NCBI GenBank assembly: GCA_902493835.1
Contig: CABURG010000001.1
Location: 1-62,520, forward strand
Direction of reading: 5' to 3'
DNA length: 62,520 bases
Source of the DNA: an uncultured Collinsella sp.
GTDB lineage: Bacteria > Actinomycetota > Coriobacteriia > Coriobacteriales > Coriobacteriaceae
The position numbers were made by a program, and so were the translations under genes. The notes below the pieces were generated by a model. It did not search any database, was not told the origin of the DNA, and saw nothing but the letters and a program-made list of their open reading frames with translations. This document shows positions 33,248-41,567 of this stretch, piece by piece (position 1 is the stretch's first letter; every line of letters starts with the position of its first letter).

Positions 33248-33291
33248 TAACGGCGCAAAACTTACCCGTACGCGCCAAGGAAAGGACTCCG

Positions 33292-34497
33292 ATGACCACC
33301 CCCGACGAAAAGACACTCGCCACGCTCACCAAGCTGTTTGAGGAGGAGTTTGGCCCCATCGGCGACCGCCAGGTGCTCTATGTGCACGCGCCCGGCCGCT
33401 CCGAGATCAGTGGCAACCACACTGACCACGAGGGTGGCCACGTTATCGCCGGCTCGCTCGATGTCGCTGTCGACGGCATTGCCGTGGCGACCGACACCAA
33501 CAAGGTTCGCGTTGCCGACGAGGGCTATCCCACGTTTGAGATCGCACTCGACACGCTAGACGTTCAGGAGTCCGAGAAGGGCACGTCCGCGAGCCTCGTC
33601 CGCGGCATGGCCCGCGAAATCGCAGCGCTTGGTGTTGAGCCCCACGGCTTCGACTTCGCCTTCACCTGCTCTGTCCCCTCGGGCGGCGGCCTTTCCAGCT
33701 CCGCTGCTGTCGAGGCGGCATACGGTCGCGCCATGGAGACGCTCTGGGGCGCACCCGCCATCGAGCCCGTCGCGCTCGCCCAGATGAGCCAGCGCACCGA
33801 GAACAACTATTACGGCAAGCCCTGCGGTCTGATGGACCAGGCCGCTGTGTGCCTGGGCGGCCTCGCCTACATGGACTTTGAGGACCAGGCTCAGCCTAAA
33901 ACCCAAAAGCTCGAGCTCAACTTTGAGGATCACGGCTATGCGCTCGTGCTCGTTAAGGTCGGTGCCGATCACGTGGCAGCCACCGACGACTACGCCGCCG
34001 TTCCGCGCGAGATGCAGGACGTCGCCGCCGAGTTTGGCAAGGAACGCCTGTGCGAGGTCGATGTTGCCGACTTTGACGCCAAGCTCCCCGAGCTGCGCGC
34101 CAAGCTGGGCGACCGCGCCTGCCTGCGCGCCGTTCACTACTGGTACGAGAACGGCCTGGTCGATAAGCGCTGGGCAGCCCTCAACGCCGGCGACATCGAT
34201 CAGTTCCTGGTCCTGACGCGCGAGTCCGGCGCCAGCTCTGCCATGTACCTGCAGAATGTCGTTGCCAAGCTGGGCTCCGAGCAGCCTTCCATGTACGCGC
34301 TTGCTCTTGCCGAGCATGTGCTCGACGGCCGTGGCGCCGTGCGCATCCACGGTGGCGGCTTTGGTGGCACCATCCAGGCCTTCGTGCCGCTCGATCTGGT
34401 CGACACCTTCATTGCCAAGATGAACGGCTGGCTGGGCGAGGGTTCTGCCCGCCACTACGCTATCTCTGACAAGGGGGCTTACGCGGCATGGCTGTAA
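33292..34497 (+). CDS. galK: Galactokinase
   Basis: Galactokinase phosphorylates galactose to galactose-1-phosphate (Leloir pathway). The 401-residue protein is a GHMP kinase with APGRSEISGNHTDHEGGHVI (galactokinase signature), PSGGGLSSSAAVEAAYG (ATP loop) and RIHGGGFGGTIQAF near the C-terminus. ATG 33292 has AAGGAAAGGAC upstream; the frame extends to 33205 through the operator. The stop overlaps the galT start region. Confidence 0.93.
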   Translation: MTTPDEKTLATLTKLFEEEFGPIGDRQVLYVHAPGRSEISGNHTDHEGGHVIAGSLDVAVDGIAVATDTNKVRVADEGYPTFEIALDTLDVQESEKGTSASLVRGMAREIAALGVEPHGFDFAFTCSVPSGGGLSSSAAVEAAYGRAMETLWGAPAIEPVALAQMSQRTENNYYGKPCGLMDQAAVCLGGLAYMDFEDQAQPKTQKLELNFEDHGYALVLVKVGADHVAATDDYAAVPREMQDVAAEFGKERLCEVDVADFDAKLPELRAKLGDRACLRAVHYWYENGLVDKRWAALNAGDIDQFLVLTRESGASSAMYLQNVVAKLGSEQPSMYALALAEHVLDGRGAVRIHGGGFGGTIQAFVPLDLVDTFIAKMNGWLGEGSARHYAISDKGAYAAWL

Positions 34498-36116
34498 TGA
34501 CTGACGTGCGCGAGGCCGCGCAGAACCTGATCGAGTACGCTATCCACCGATCGATGATCGGCCAGGACGATCGCATCTGGGCATACAACACCATTTTGGA
34601 GTGCATCGGCGCCACGGGCCCCGCACTCGACATGGCCTGGGCGCTCCAGGTTGAGAGACTCTCGCTCTTGCACCCCGATACGCTCCCCGATTTTGACCTG
34701 GAGGGCACGCTTGCCGCGCTTTCCGAGGCCGCCGTTGTCAACGGTGCCGCCGAGGACACGGCATCGGGCCGCGACCGCATCGCCATGCGCATCATGGGCG
34801 TGCTGATGCCGAGGCCTTCGGTTGTAAACGAGGAATTCAACGGCCGCATGGGCGTCAACGAGCCCCGCGCCGCGACCGACTGGTTCTACGGTCTGTGCTG
34901 CGACGCCGGCTACGTGCGTCGTGCCGCCATCGCGCGCAATATCAAATGGAGCACCCCCACCAACTGGGGCGACCTGGAGATCACCATCAACCTGTCAAAG
35001 CCCGAAAAGGATCCGCGCGACATTGCCGCGGCCGGCGCCGCAAAGAACACGGGCGAGAAGTATCCCGCCTGTCAGCTCTGCATCGAAAACGAGGGGTATC
35101 CCGGACGCTCCGCCGCAGCCGACGGCGGCGCTCACCCCGCCCGCCAGAATCTGCGCGTTATCCCCATCCAGCTCGACGACGAGCGCTGGGGTTTCCAGTA
35201 CAGCCCGTACGCGTACTTTAACGAGCACTGCATTGCCATGAGCTCCGAGCATCGTCCGATGCACGTCGGCCGCAAGGGTCTGACCTGCCTGCTCGATTTT
35301 GTGGACCTGTTCCCGCACTACTTCATCGGCTCCAACGCCGACCTGCCTATCGTGGGCGGCTCGATTCTGTCGCACGACCACTTCCAGGGCGGCGCGCACG
35401 AGTTCCCCATGATGCACGCAGCCGAGGTCTCACAGTTTAGCGTGCCCGGTTTTGACCAGGTCAGCGGCACCGTGCTGCAGTGGCCGCTCTCGGTGCTGCG
35501 CCTGCGCTCGCACGACCGCAGCGCGCTGCTCGACGCCGCCGAGAAGATTATCCTCGCCTGGCGCGAATGGACCGATGAGTCTGTAGGCGTCATCGCGCAC
35601 ACAGCCGACGGCGTGGCGCACAACACCGTGACGCCCGTCATCCGCCGCGTCGACTCCCGCGGCAATGCCGGCGGCGAGATTTACGAGGCCTACCTGGCGC
35701 TTCGCTGCAACATCACGACCGACGAGCATCCGCTGGGCGTGTTCCACCCGCACGCCGAGTATCACCATATTAAGAAGGAGAACATCGGCCTGATCGAGGT
35801 TATGGGTCTGGCAATTTTGCCGCCGCGCTTGGTTCCCGAGCTCGGCGCTGTACGCGAGCACCTGCTGGCGGCCAAGGCCGATGCCACCTACGACCTTGCC
35901 GCCGCACTCGAGGGCGATGATCTTTGCCGCAGCCACGCCGCATGGGCCGAGGACGTTTTTGCCCGCCGCGCCGACGAGCTTACGGCGGACAACGCCATCG
36001 ATATCCTGCACGAGGAGGTCGGCGTGGTGTTTGGCCACGTGCTCGACAACGCCGGCGTCTTTAAGTGGGACGAAGCCGGCCGCGCCGCCCAGCAGCGCTT
36101 TATCGACTCGCTGTAA
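34488..36116 (+). CDS. galT: UDP-glucose-hexose-1-phosphate uridylyltransferase (class II GalT)
   Basis: This 542-residue protein of the GalT type 2 family exchanges UDP between glucose-1-phosphate and galactose-1-phosphate. Recognisable parts are NVEFNGRMGVNEPRAATDWF-like RAATDWFYGLCC near residue 130, KYPACQLCIENEGYPGR and the active region SILSHDHFQGGAHEFPM. ATG 34488 overlaps galK by 10 bases and has AGGGGGC upstream, showing translational coupling; ATG 34497 is an alternative. galE is not in the window. Confidence 0.92.
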   Translation: MAVMTDVREAAQNLIEYAIHRSMIGQDDRIWAYNTILECIGATGPALDMAWALQVERLSLLHPDTLPDFDLEGTLAALSEAAVVNGAAEDTASGRDRIAMRIMGVLMPRPSVVNEEFNGRMGVNEPRAATDWFYGLCCDAGYVRRAAIARNIKWSTPTNWGDLEITINLSKPEKDPRDIAAAGAAKNTGEKYPACQLCIENEGYPGRSAAADGGAHPARQNLRVIPIQLDDERWGFQYSPYAYFNEHCIAMSSEHRPMHVGRKGLTCLLDFVDLFPHYFIGSNADLPIVGGSILSHDHFQGGAHEFPMMHAAEVSQFSVPGFDQVSGTVLQWPLSVLRLRSHDRSALLDAAEKIILAWREWTDESVGVIAHTADGVAHNTVTPVIRRVDSRGNAGGEIYEAYLALRCNITTDEHPLGVFHPHAEYHHIKKENIGLIEVMGLAILPPRLVPELGAVREHLLAAKADATYDLAAALEGDDLCRSHAAWAEDVFARRADELTADNAIDILHEEVGVVFGHVLDNAGVFKWDEAGRAAQQRFIDSL

Positions 36117-36162
36117 GAATCCCTTGGGGACGGAGGAAAACGGATCATTTCGTCTTCAAGAC

Positions 36163-36203
36163 AACGGCGCCCGCCGGCAACATCGCCGACGGGCGCCGTT
36201 TTT
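36163..36203 (+). terminator. Terminator of galK-galT
   Basis: AACGGCGCCCG pairs with CGGGCGCCGTT over 11 bp and is followed by TTTT. Confidence 0.85.
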
Positions 36204-36208
36204 GAGTG

Positions 36209-36335
36209 TAGTCATTGGGGACGTTCTTAAACGACTAGTCATTAAAGAACGTCCCCGATGACTAATGACTCGAGCGTGGAAAATCTCCCACTTTGAGCTC
36301 GTATGGGCACCAAAAGCGGGAGATTATCCACGCTC
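36209..36335. repeat. Dispersed repeats A and B, second locus
   Basis: Repeat A (36209-36264) is a palindrome of GTCATTGGGGACGTTCTT with its near-complement. Repeat B (36272-36335) is a palindrome with ends GAGCGTGGAAAATCTCCC and its near-complement. The same pair occurs at 5671-5775. Confidence 0.75.
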
Positions 36336-36357
36336 ATTCTATTAGGAGTCGCAACCG

Positions 36358-37293
36358 CTACAACTCTACGACCTCAACACTGTTGTAGACCTCGTCCCAG
36401 CGGTCCATGACCAGGTGGCCGGTCTTGGGATCCATGGCGTTGAGCTTGCCGCAGGTATTGGCGGTCTTGAGCACCGTGACGTCGTCGGCACCAGCAGCAA
36501 TCGCATGCGCAAAGCCGGCGATGGTCGAGTCGCCGGAACCCGTCGCGTTCACGGCCGCAATCGCGGGCGTCTTGGCGCGGAACGCGCGACCCTCATGGAA
36601 GCCCACCGAACCGGCAGCGCCCATCGAAACGACAACCCAGGGAATACCGGCAAAGCGACCATCGGCGGCAAGCGCCTCGCGCAGGGCATCGACATCATCA
36701 GTCGTAAAGGACGTACCCAGCAGGCCGTTAATCTCGGTCAGGTTGGGCTTTACGAGCTCAGGCTTAGCGTCGGACTCCAGCGCGGCCTCCAGCGATGCAC
36801 CCGAGGTGTCGAGCAGCACCTTGGCGCCCGCCTTCTCGGCGATCTTGACGAGCTCGGCATAGTAGCCGGCATCGACACCACGCGGCAGCGAGCCCGAAAG
36901 CGTCACAACGTCCGCCTTCGCTGCAAGCTCGGCGAACTTAGCCGTAAAGGCCTCGAGCTCGGCCGGGGCGATCTGCGGGCCGCTCTCCAGCAGCTCGGTC
37001 TGATTGCCCTCGTGCAGGATATTCAGACAAATGCGCGTCTCACCGGCGATGGGCACAAAGTCGTTCTTGACGCCGTCGGCATCCATAAGCTCAGCCATAT
37101 AGGCACCCATGTGGCCGCCGAGCAGGCCAGTCGCGAGCACGTCGTCGCCCAGCTGCAGCAGCACGCGGCTCACGTTGAGGCCCTTGCCGCCAGCGGTCTT
37201 TTCGGGCGTCACGCGGTTCACGTCGTCGATGATCAACTTGTCGAGCTGATAGCGCGTATCAATCGACGGGTTCATGGTAACGGTCAGAATCAT
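36358..37293 (-). CDS. lacC: Tagatose-6-phosphate kinase / 1-phosphofructokinase family (PfkB)
   Basis: This 311-residue sugar kinase of the PfkB/ribokinase family fits the LacC/FruK subgroup: ILTVTMNPSIDTRYQLDKL at the start, KTAGGKGLNVSRVL, LSGSLPRGV, and the catalytic VNATGSGDSTIAGFAHAI near the C-terminus with the Asp base. LacC converts tagatose-6-phosphate to the 1,6-bisphosphate. Position after lacA, lacB and lacX on the same strand supports LacC. ATG 37293 has AGGAG upstream. A fructose role is possible but no fructose PTS is near. Confidence 0.85.
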   Translation of the reverse strand: MILTVTMNPSIDTRYQLDKLIIDDVNRVTPEKTAGGKGLNVSRVLLQLGDDVLATGLLGGHMGAYMAELMDADGVKNDFVPIAGETRICLNILHEGNQTELLESGPQIAPAELEAFTAKFAELAAKADVVTLSGSLPRGVDAGYYAELVKIAEKAGAKVLLDTSGASLEAALESDAKPELVKPNLTEINGLLGTSFTTDDVDALREALAADGRFAGIPWVVVSMGAAGSVGFHEGRAFRAKTPAIAAVNATGSGDSTIAGFAHAIAAGADDVTVLKTANTCGKLNAMDPKTGHLVMDRWDEVYNSVEVVEL

Positions 37294-37349
37294 ATTGAAC
37301 TCCTGTTTCCGGGGCACGACACGCGCTACCCCAAATATACGATAGCTCG

Positions 37350-38231
37350 TTAAAGGATCTCGATCTCAAAGCCGCGAGTAACTGTCTCCCCCGGCTTGGC
37401 CACCAGGCAGCCGCGCTTGTGCTCCAGGATATCGTCCTCGTCGGAGCAGGTGGACAGGCCGCCCCACGGTTCCACGGCCACAAAGTCGCCCTCGGGCTTG
37501 CTCCACACAATCAGGTACGGCATATCGGGGAACGTCAGGCGCACGCCCTTGTCCTCGGTTTTCTTGGTAAGCGTAACCACGCGGCTCTCGAGTACGTCAA
37601 AGATGGTCTCTGCGAAGTCAAAGAGTTCGTGGGTCAGCGGCAGGTCATGGCCAACCATCGGGTTCTTGCTGCGATGCTCAACATCAATCAGGCCCGTCGA
37701 GGGAACGGCAGTACAGAGCTCGGCGGCCTCGCGCTGCTCAAAACGGAGCTCGTAGTCGTCATAGGACTCGCCCTCGTCGAGCGGGCACTTAAAGCCGGGG
37801 TGGCCGCCCACAAAAAACGGCATGTCCTCGGTGCCCTCATTGGTCACCTCGTACGACACAGCCACCTTTTCCGCATCGATCGTGTAACGAGCAACGATCT
37901 TAAACGGATACGGGTACTGCTCGAGCAACTCGGCATGGTCGGCAGAGCTTAGGCTCAGCGCAACCATGTTGTCGCTCTGCTCCTCGAGCTTCCACTCCTG
38001 TTTGCGCGCAAAGCCGTGACGGGCGAGCTTAACCTCGCGGCCGCCCATGGTCATTGCGTGACCGTCGCGAAGGCCGCCGCAGATCGGGAAACAAATGGGT
38101 GCCTGGCCCGACCAGACCGCCGGGTCGCCCTGCCACAGGTACTCACGGCCGTTGGCCGTAATAGAAGTGAACGATCCGCCAGCCGTGCTCAACGCAATGC
38201 GGACAGAGCCGTTATCAAGAACAAACTCCAT
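37350..38231 (-). CDS. lacX: LacX-like aldose epimerase family protein
   Basis: This 293-residue protein is of the galactose mutarotase-like beta-sandwich fold. It contains SGQAPICFPICGGLRDG, HGFARKQEW and VGGHPGFKCPL, which match the LacX/YeaD-type epimerase family including the substrate-binding His. LacX is found in lac operons of lactic bacteria and is thought to interconvert sugar anomers. It lies between lacB and lacC on one strand. ATG 38231; the region upstream has GAGTAGATTC. Confidence 0.85.
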   Translation of the reverse strand: MEFVLDNGSVRIALSTAGGSFTSITANGREYLWQGDPAVWSGQAPICFPICGGLRDGHAMTMGGREVKLARHGFARKQEWKLEEQSDNMVALSLSSADHAELLEQYPYPFKIVARYTIDAEKVAVSYEVTNEGTEDMPFFVGGHPGFKCPLDEGESYDDYELRFEQREAAELCTAVPSTGLIDVEHRSKNPMVGHDLPLTHELFDFAETIFDVLESRVVTLTKKTEDKGVRLTFPDMPYLIVWSKPEGDFVAVEPWGGLSTCSDEDDILEHKRGCLVAKPGETVTRGFEIEIL

Positions 38232-38434
38232 GGGAATCTACTCCTTCACATATCATCTCGCACGATCCATTGTGAACGTCGTGCCTTTAGCAGAAAGGTA
38301 ATGAGGCAGCGCCGCAAACAAAAGAACAATGCACGTCCAGCCCGCTGGGCCAATTGGGCTGATAGCAAACCGGCCCGCGCCCCATCACAGAAACGCGAGC
38401 CGTCAACGGACTAGTTAATTACGCCGGATACCCA

Positions 38435-38959
38435 CTAATCATGGTATTCGCCGCGGTCCCACTTCTCGAGGAACTCGTCAAAGAAGTGCGGGTCGGCCTG
38501 AGCCTCGGCATCGGCCTTGTTGCAGGCATCGATCTTGGCGATCAGAGCATCGTGCTCGGGGGTCTTCTCGTAGGGCTCCTCCAGGAAGGCAAGCATGATA
38601 TCGGCCATCAGGAACTCGCCGGTAATCTTGCCGCCAAAGCCCACGATGTTGGCGTTGAGCTCGCGACGGGCATACAGGGCAGAGGTCATGTCGCGAACCA
38701 GGGCGCAACGGGCGCCGGGAACCTTGTTGACGGCGTTGGTGATGCCGATGCCGGTGCCGCACAGGGCCACGCCAAAGTCGGCCTTGCCGCTGGCAACAGC
38801 CTCGCCCACGGCCTTACCGTAGATGGGATAGTGCGTACGGGTGTGGCTGTAGGTGCCGCAGTCGAGCACCTTGTAGCCAGCCTGCTCCAGGCGGTCGGCC
38901 AGATAGATCTTCTCGTCCGTAACGATATGGTCGCAACCGATTGCGATGGTCTTCTTCAT
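38435..38959 (-). CDS. lacB: Galactose-6-phosphate isomerase subunit LacB
   Basis: This 174-residue protein of the RpiB/LacAB family has IAIGCDHIVTDEKIYLADRL and VALCGTGIGITNAVNKVPGA, with the reactive Cys that LacB keeps. With LacA it isomerises galactose-6-phosphate to tagatose-6-phosphate. ATG 38959 has AAAGGAC upstream. It follows lacA by 63 bases. Confidence 0.93.
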   Translation of the reverse strand: MKKTIAIGCDHIVTDEKIYLADRLEQAGYKVLDCGTYSHTRTHYPIYGKAVGEAVASGKADFGVALCGTGIGITNAVNKVPGARCALVRDMTSALYARRELNANIVGFGGKITGEFLMADIMLAFLEEPYEKTPEHDALIAKIDACNKADAEAQADPHFFDEFLEKWDRGEYHD

Positions 38960-39022
38960 CAGAACGTCCTTTCGTCTGAATTCACAAGTTGAGGTAGAAG
39001 TTCGAGTTCTCGGTGGCTCTCG

Positions 39023-39451
39023 TTAGGCCATCTTATTGAGCATGTCGACACGGATCTGGTGACGGCCGCCGGCGTACTGGGCGCGCAGGAACTCGCGGGC
39101 GATCTTCTTGGCGACCTCGGTGCCCACAACGCCCGGGCCCATGGTGACCATACGCGAACCGTTGTGCTCGCGGGTCATGTAGGCGGAACGCTCGTCGGAA
39201 ATGTTGGCAACGACCATGCCCTTGATCTTGACGGCGGCCATATAGGAGCCGACGCCGTACTTATCGAATGCGAAGCCCTGGGAATCCTTGTGCTCCAGCA
39301 GGTCCTTGGCAACGGCGGTCGCGGAATCGACAAAGTCCGCGGCAGGGGTCTCGGAATAGTCGACGACCTCGTGACCGTCGGCGATGAGCATCTCCTTGAT
39401 GGACTCCTTCATCGACATACCGTCGGCATCGGAAGCGATTACAACCCTCAT
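39023..39451 (-). CDS. lacA: Galactose-6-phosphate isomerase subunit LacA
   Basis: This 142-residue partner of LacB begins MRVVIASDADGMSMKESIKE and has FDKYGVGSYMAAVKIKGMV where LacB has the active Cys-Gly-Thr, as expected for the LacA subunit. ATG 39451 follows AAGGAGGATGTC. It is first of the lacA-lacB-lacX-lacC set. Operator-like sequences upstream are shared with the EIIA gene at 41015-41353. Confidence 0.92.
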   Translation of the reverse strand: MRVVIASDADGMSMKESIKEMLIADGHEVVDYSETPAADFVDSATAVAKDLLEHKDSQGFAFDKYGVGSYMAAVKIKGMVVANISDERSAYMTREHNGSRMVTMGPGVVGTEVAKKIAREFLRAQYAGGRHQIRVDMLNKMA

Positions 39452-39559
39452 GACATCCTCCTTGAGAGATACGCAGGTGCGTAGTTTCTGTTTGGAAGTG
39501 TTGAATCGCGTTCAGGTCCGGGCATCTGAATGTGCGGTTCTTCACTGTTCATGTTTATT

Positions 39560-39633
39560 TGAACACATTCGAACATCAACTGCAAGAATTATTTGTTTAT
39601 CTTTGTTCTTTTTTGAACAAATACCGTTTACGG
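39560..39633. promoter_or_regulatory. Control sites upstream of lacA
   Basis: TGAACACATTCGAACAT (39560-39576) matches TGAACAATATCGAACAC at 41521-41537 upstream of lacF. A palindrome TTTGTTC-6N-GAACAAA lies at 39602-39621, and ACCGTTTACGG at 39623-39633. A common repressor for lacA and lacF is inferred. Confidence 0.55.
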
Positions 39634-39691
39634 ATGATTGCTGGCCGTTTGGGCCCGGCGCGGACGTAGCGACCATGTGTTCAACAAACAA

Positions 39692-39724
39692 AAGGGCGGC
39701 CGAGAACGTGTCTCGGCCGCCCTT
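39692..39724 (-). terminator. Terminator of the membrane protein gene
   Basis: AAGGGCGGCCGAG pairs with CTCGGCCGCCCTT over 13 bp with a 7-base loop. It lies between the membrane protein gene end (39759) and the lacA control region. Confidence 0.85.
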
Positions 39725-39758
39725 CTTGCGGCTGATCTTCCAAAGATCGCGTTGCCGC

Positions 39759-40790
39759 CTACTCAACCTGCCCGCTCTTCTTGGCATGTTTGGACGGAGC
39801 GCTCAGGAAACGACCCGTCAGATAGTTCGCGGGACCGGAAACATCGATCCCCAGCAGTACGTGTCCCAGCCACAGAAACGCCACGAGCACCAGCAGCGGG
39901 ATAACGCACGAAGTCACGATCATCACGATGACGCCTTCAATCAGATCGGTCACCTGCTGCACGATCTCATCGGTCATCTGCTTGGCGCCGCTGGTCACCG
40001 ACGTAACAAGGCTCGAGGCCCCATCAGTCAACTGCTCGAGCACGTTTTTGGACTCCGTGGCCTCGGATTTTTTCTTGTTCGATTTTGAGCTGGTCTCGGC
40101 TGACTTGTCCGTGGTGTCGGCCGCATCCGCAGCGTCCGCAGCCTTTTGCTCAGCTTGCTCAATACTTACGCGATACGTTTCATCGACCTTCTGCGACACC
40201 CATACGCTCGCGGGCACGAGCGCCATGCCGATCACGGCAACCACCAGCACGCGCGTCGCCACACGGCGCAGGACAGCGCTCGTGCTCCAGCGCCCGTGAA
40301 TGCCGAGCGACACCGCAAAGAGCACCAACGCAAACGGGATTAAGATGCCCAAGCCAACCGACCACAAAATGGTCAGCAGGTATTTCTCGAGGTAGAGCAC
40401 GGCAAGCACGATGCCCAAGTTACCCGAAAGCTGCGCGAGCTGCTCGGCAACCGGCGTTCCCGTATCGCCCGGCAGTGCAGTGATACCCGCAGATAGGGCG
40501 ACGCACGAGGTCGTGAGCGCCAAAACATTGCCCTTCTTTTGATCGATGACCTCGATGGTGGAGTCCCAAGTCTTGGTATCGGCAAAATGCGGACGAGCCA
40601 CAAAGCCCGACAGTAGCGCCAGCACCACGAGCGCAACGATAAAGCCAATCTGCAGCTTTTTGTTTGCGCACACGACATCGGACAGGCTGGGCTGCAGCTC
40701 GGTTACCGTCGTATGCTCGGTTATCTGGACAGGACGCCCATGGGCCATCTCATGCGCGTCTCTTTTTTGTATTGACCCGTTATCCGGCAT
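39759..40790 (-). CDS. Conserved membrane protein, unknown function
   Basis: This 343-residue protein has a hydrophilic N-terminus, then a membrane segment (LQIGFIVALVVLALLSGFVA), an extracytoplasmic stretch, several more helices, an Ala/Lys/Ser-rich charged region (about residues 215-250, AADAADAADTTDKSAETSSK), and two C-terminal helices. No catalytic motif is visible. ATG 40790 follows AGGAGG. It lies between lacF and lacA on one strand but has its own site and terminator, so a lactose role is not implied. Confidence 0.75.
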   Translation of the reverse strand: MPDNGSIQKRDAHEMAHGRPVQITEHTTVTELQPSLSDVVCANKKLQIGFIVALVVLALLSGFVARPHFADTKTWDSTIEVIDQKKGNVLALTTSCVALSAGITALPGDTGTPVAEQLAQLSGNLGIVLAVLYLEKYLLTILWSVGLGILIPFALVLFAVSLGIHGRWSTSAVLRRVATRVLVVAVIGMALVPASVWVSQKVDETYRVSIEQAEQKAADAADAADTTDKSAETSSKSNKKKSEATESKNVLEQLTDGASSLVTSVTSGAKQMTDEIVQQVTDLIEGVIVMIVTSCVIPLLVLVAFLWLGHVLLGIDVSGPANYLTGRFLSAPSKHAKKSGQVE

Positions 40791-40881
40791 TTGGATACCT
40801 CCTCAGTCCGGCGTTTAATGCGAAAGGAAGTATACCCACCGAGCAAAAATCGAACGGGAGGACAACGGTGCGCACCAAGAC

Positions 40882-40923
40882 TGTCCCCAATGACTAGTCG
40901 TTTAAGAACGTCCCCAATGACTA
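40882..40923. repeat. Dispersed repeat A, third locus
   Basis: TGTCCCCAATGACTAGTCG followed by TTTAAGAACGTCCCCAATGA, the same palindrome family as at 5671 and 36209. Confidence 0.7.
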
Positions 40924-41014
40924 TCTCGAGATGAGTTGCGGGGAGGAGGACAGAAAAAGCCCTGCTGCGGGTGGCGGCAGAGCTTTTGGAAGGGGACTTG
41001 GTTGTGAGGGCTCG

Positions 41015-41353
41015 TTAGGCGAGCTTGGCCTCGAGCTCGGCGATGCGCTTGTAGGCATCGATGGTAAAGCGGGCCTGCTTCTCCAGGATCATAGTGGTCA
41101 TGAGGGTGTCCTGAGCGTGAGCCATGATGAAGGTCATCTCCATCTCGCCACCGCCGGCCTCCTGCGAAAGCAGCTTGGTCTGCGTGTCGTGGGCACCGAT
41201 GAGCGCATCGCTGGCATCCTTGTGCAGCTGCTCGGCCTTCTCAAAGTCACCCTCGCGAGCAGCATCGAGCGCTGCAAGCAGATCGGTCTGGGCGTCACCT
41301 GCGTATGCGACAATCTCGAATCCAACCATCGAGATTTCTTCTTTGGTTGCCAT
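41015..41353 (-). CDS. lacF: PTS EIIA component, lactose/cellobiose family
   Basis: This 112-residue helical protein transfers phosphate from HPr to EIIB. The phosphorylated residue is probably His79 in MAHAQDTLMTTMIL, with the conserved Asp82 of the HAQD motif. The usual second His (HAQDH) is Thr here. ATG 41353 follows GAAAGGAAC. It is the only EIIA found, while four EIICB proteins are encoded here, so it probably serves several. A control region shared with lacA lies upstream. Confidence 0.92.
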   Translation of the reverse strand: MATKEEISMVGFEIVAYAGDAQTDLLAALDAAREGDFEKAEQLHKDASDALIGAHDTQTKLLSQEAGGGEMEMTFIMAHAQDTLMTTMILEKQARFTIDAYKRIAELEAKLA

Positions 41354-41437
41354 GTTGCGTTCCTTTCACATATGAACCAATGGAGAGCATCGCGTCCGGG
41401 CATACGCGCTGCGTTGTGTATGACAGAAACAATAACA

Positions 41438-41537
41438 TTCAAACAAAAAAGAACAGCGCAAAACGTAATTTCAAGCTATGAACGGTCAATTTTTGCCCGT
41501 GAACGGTTTTTAAACCAATCTGAACAATATCGAACAC
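41438..41537. promoter_or_regulatory. Control region of lacF
   Basis: TTCAAACAAAAAAGAACA (41438-41455), CCGTGAACGGT (41497-41507, inverted ACCGTTCACGG) and TGAACAATATCGAACAC (41521-41537). The last and the first resemble sites upstream of lacA. Confidence 0.5.
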
Positions 41538-41567
41538 AGTTAGCGGCAACCCAAACAGACCCGCGCC

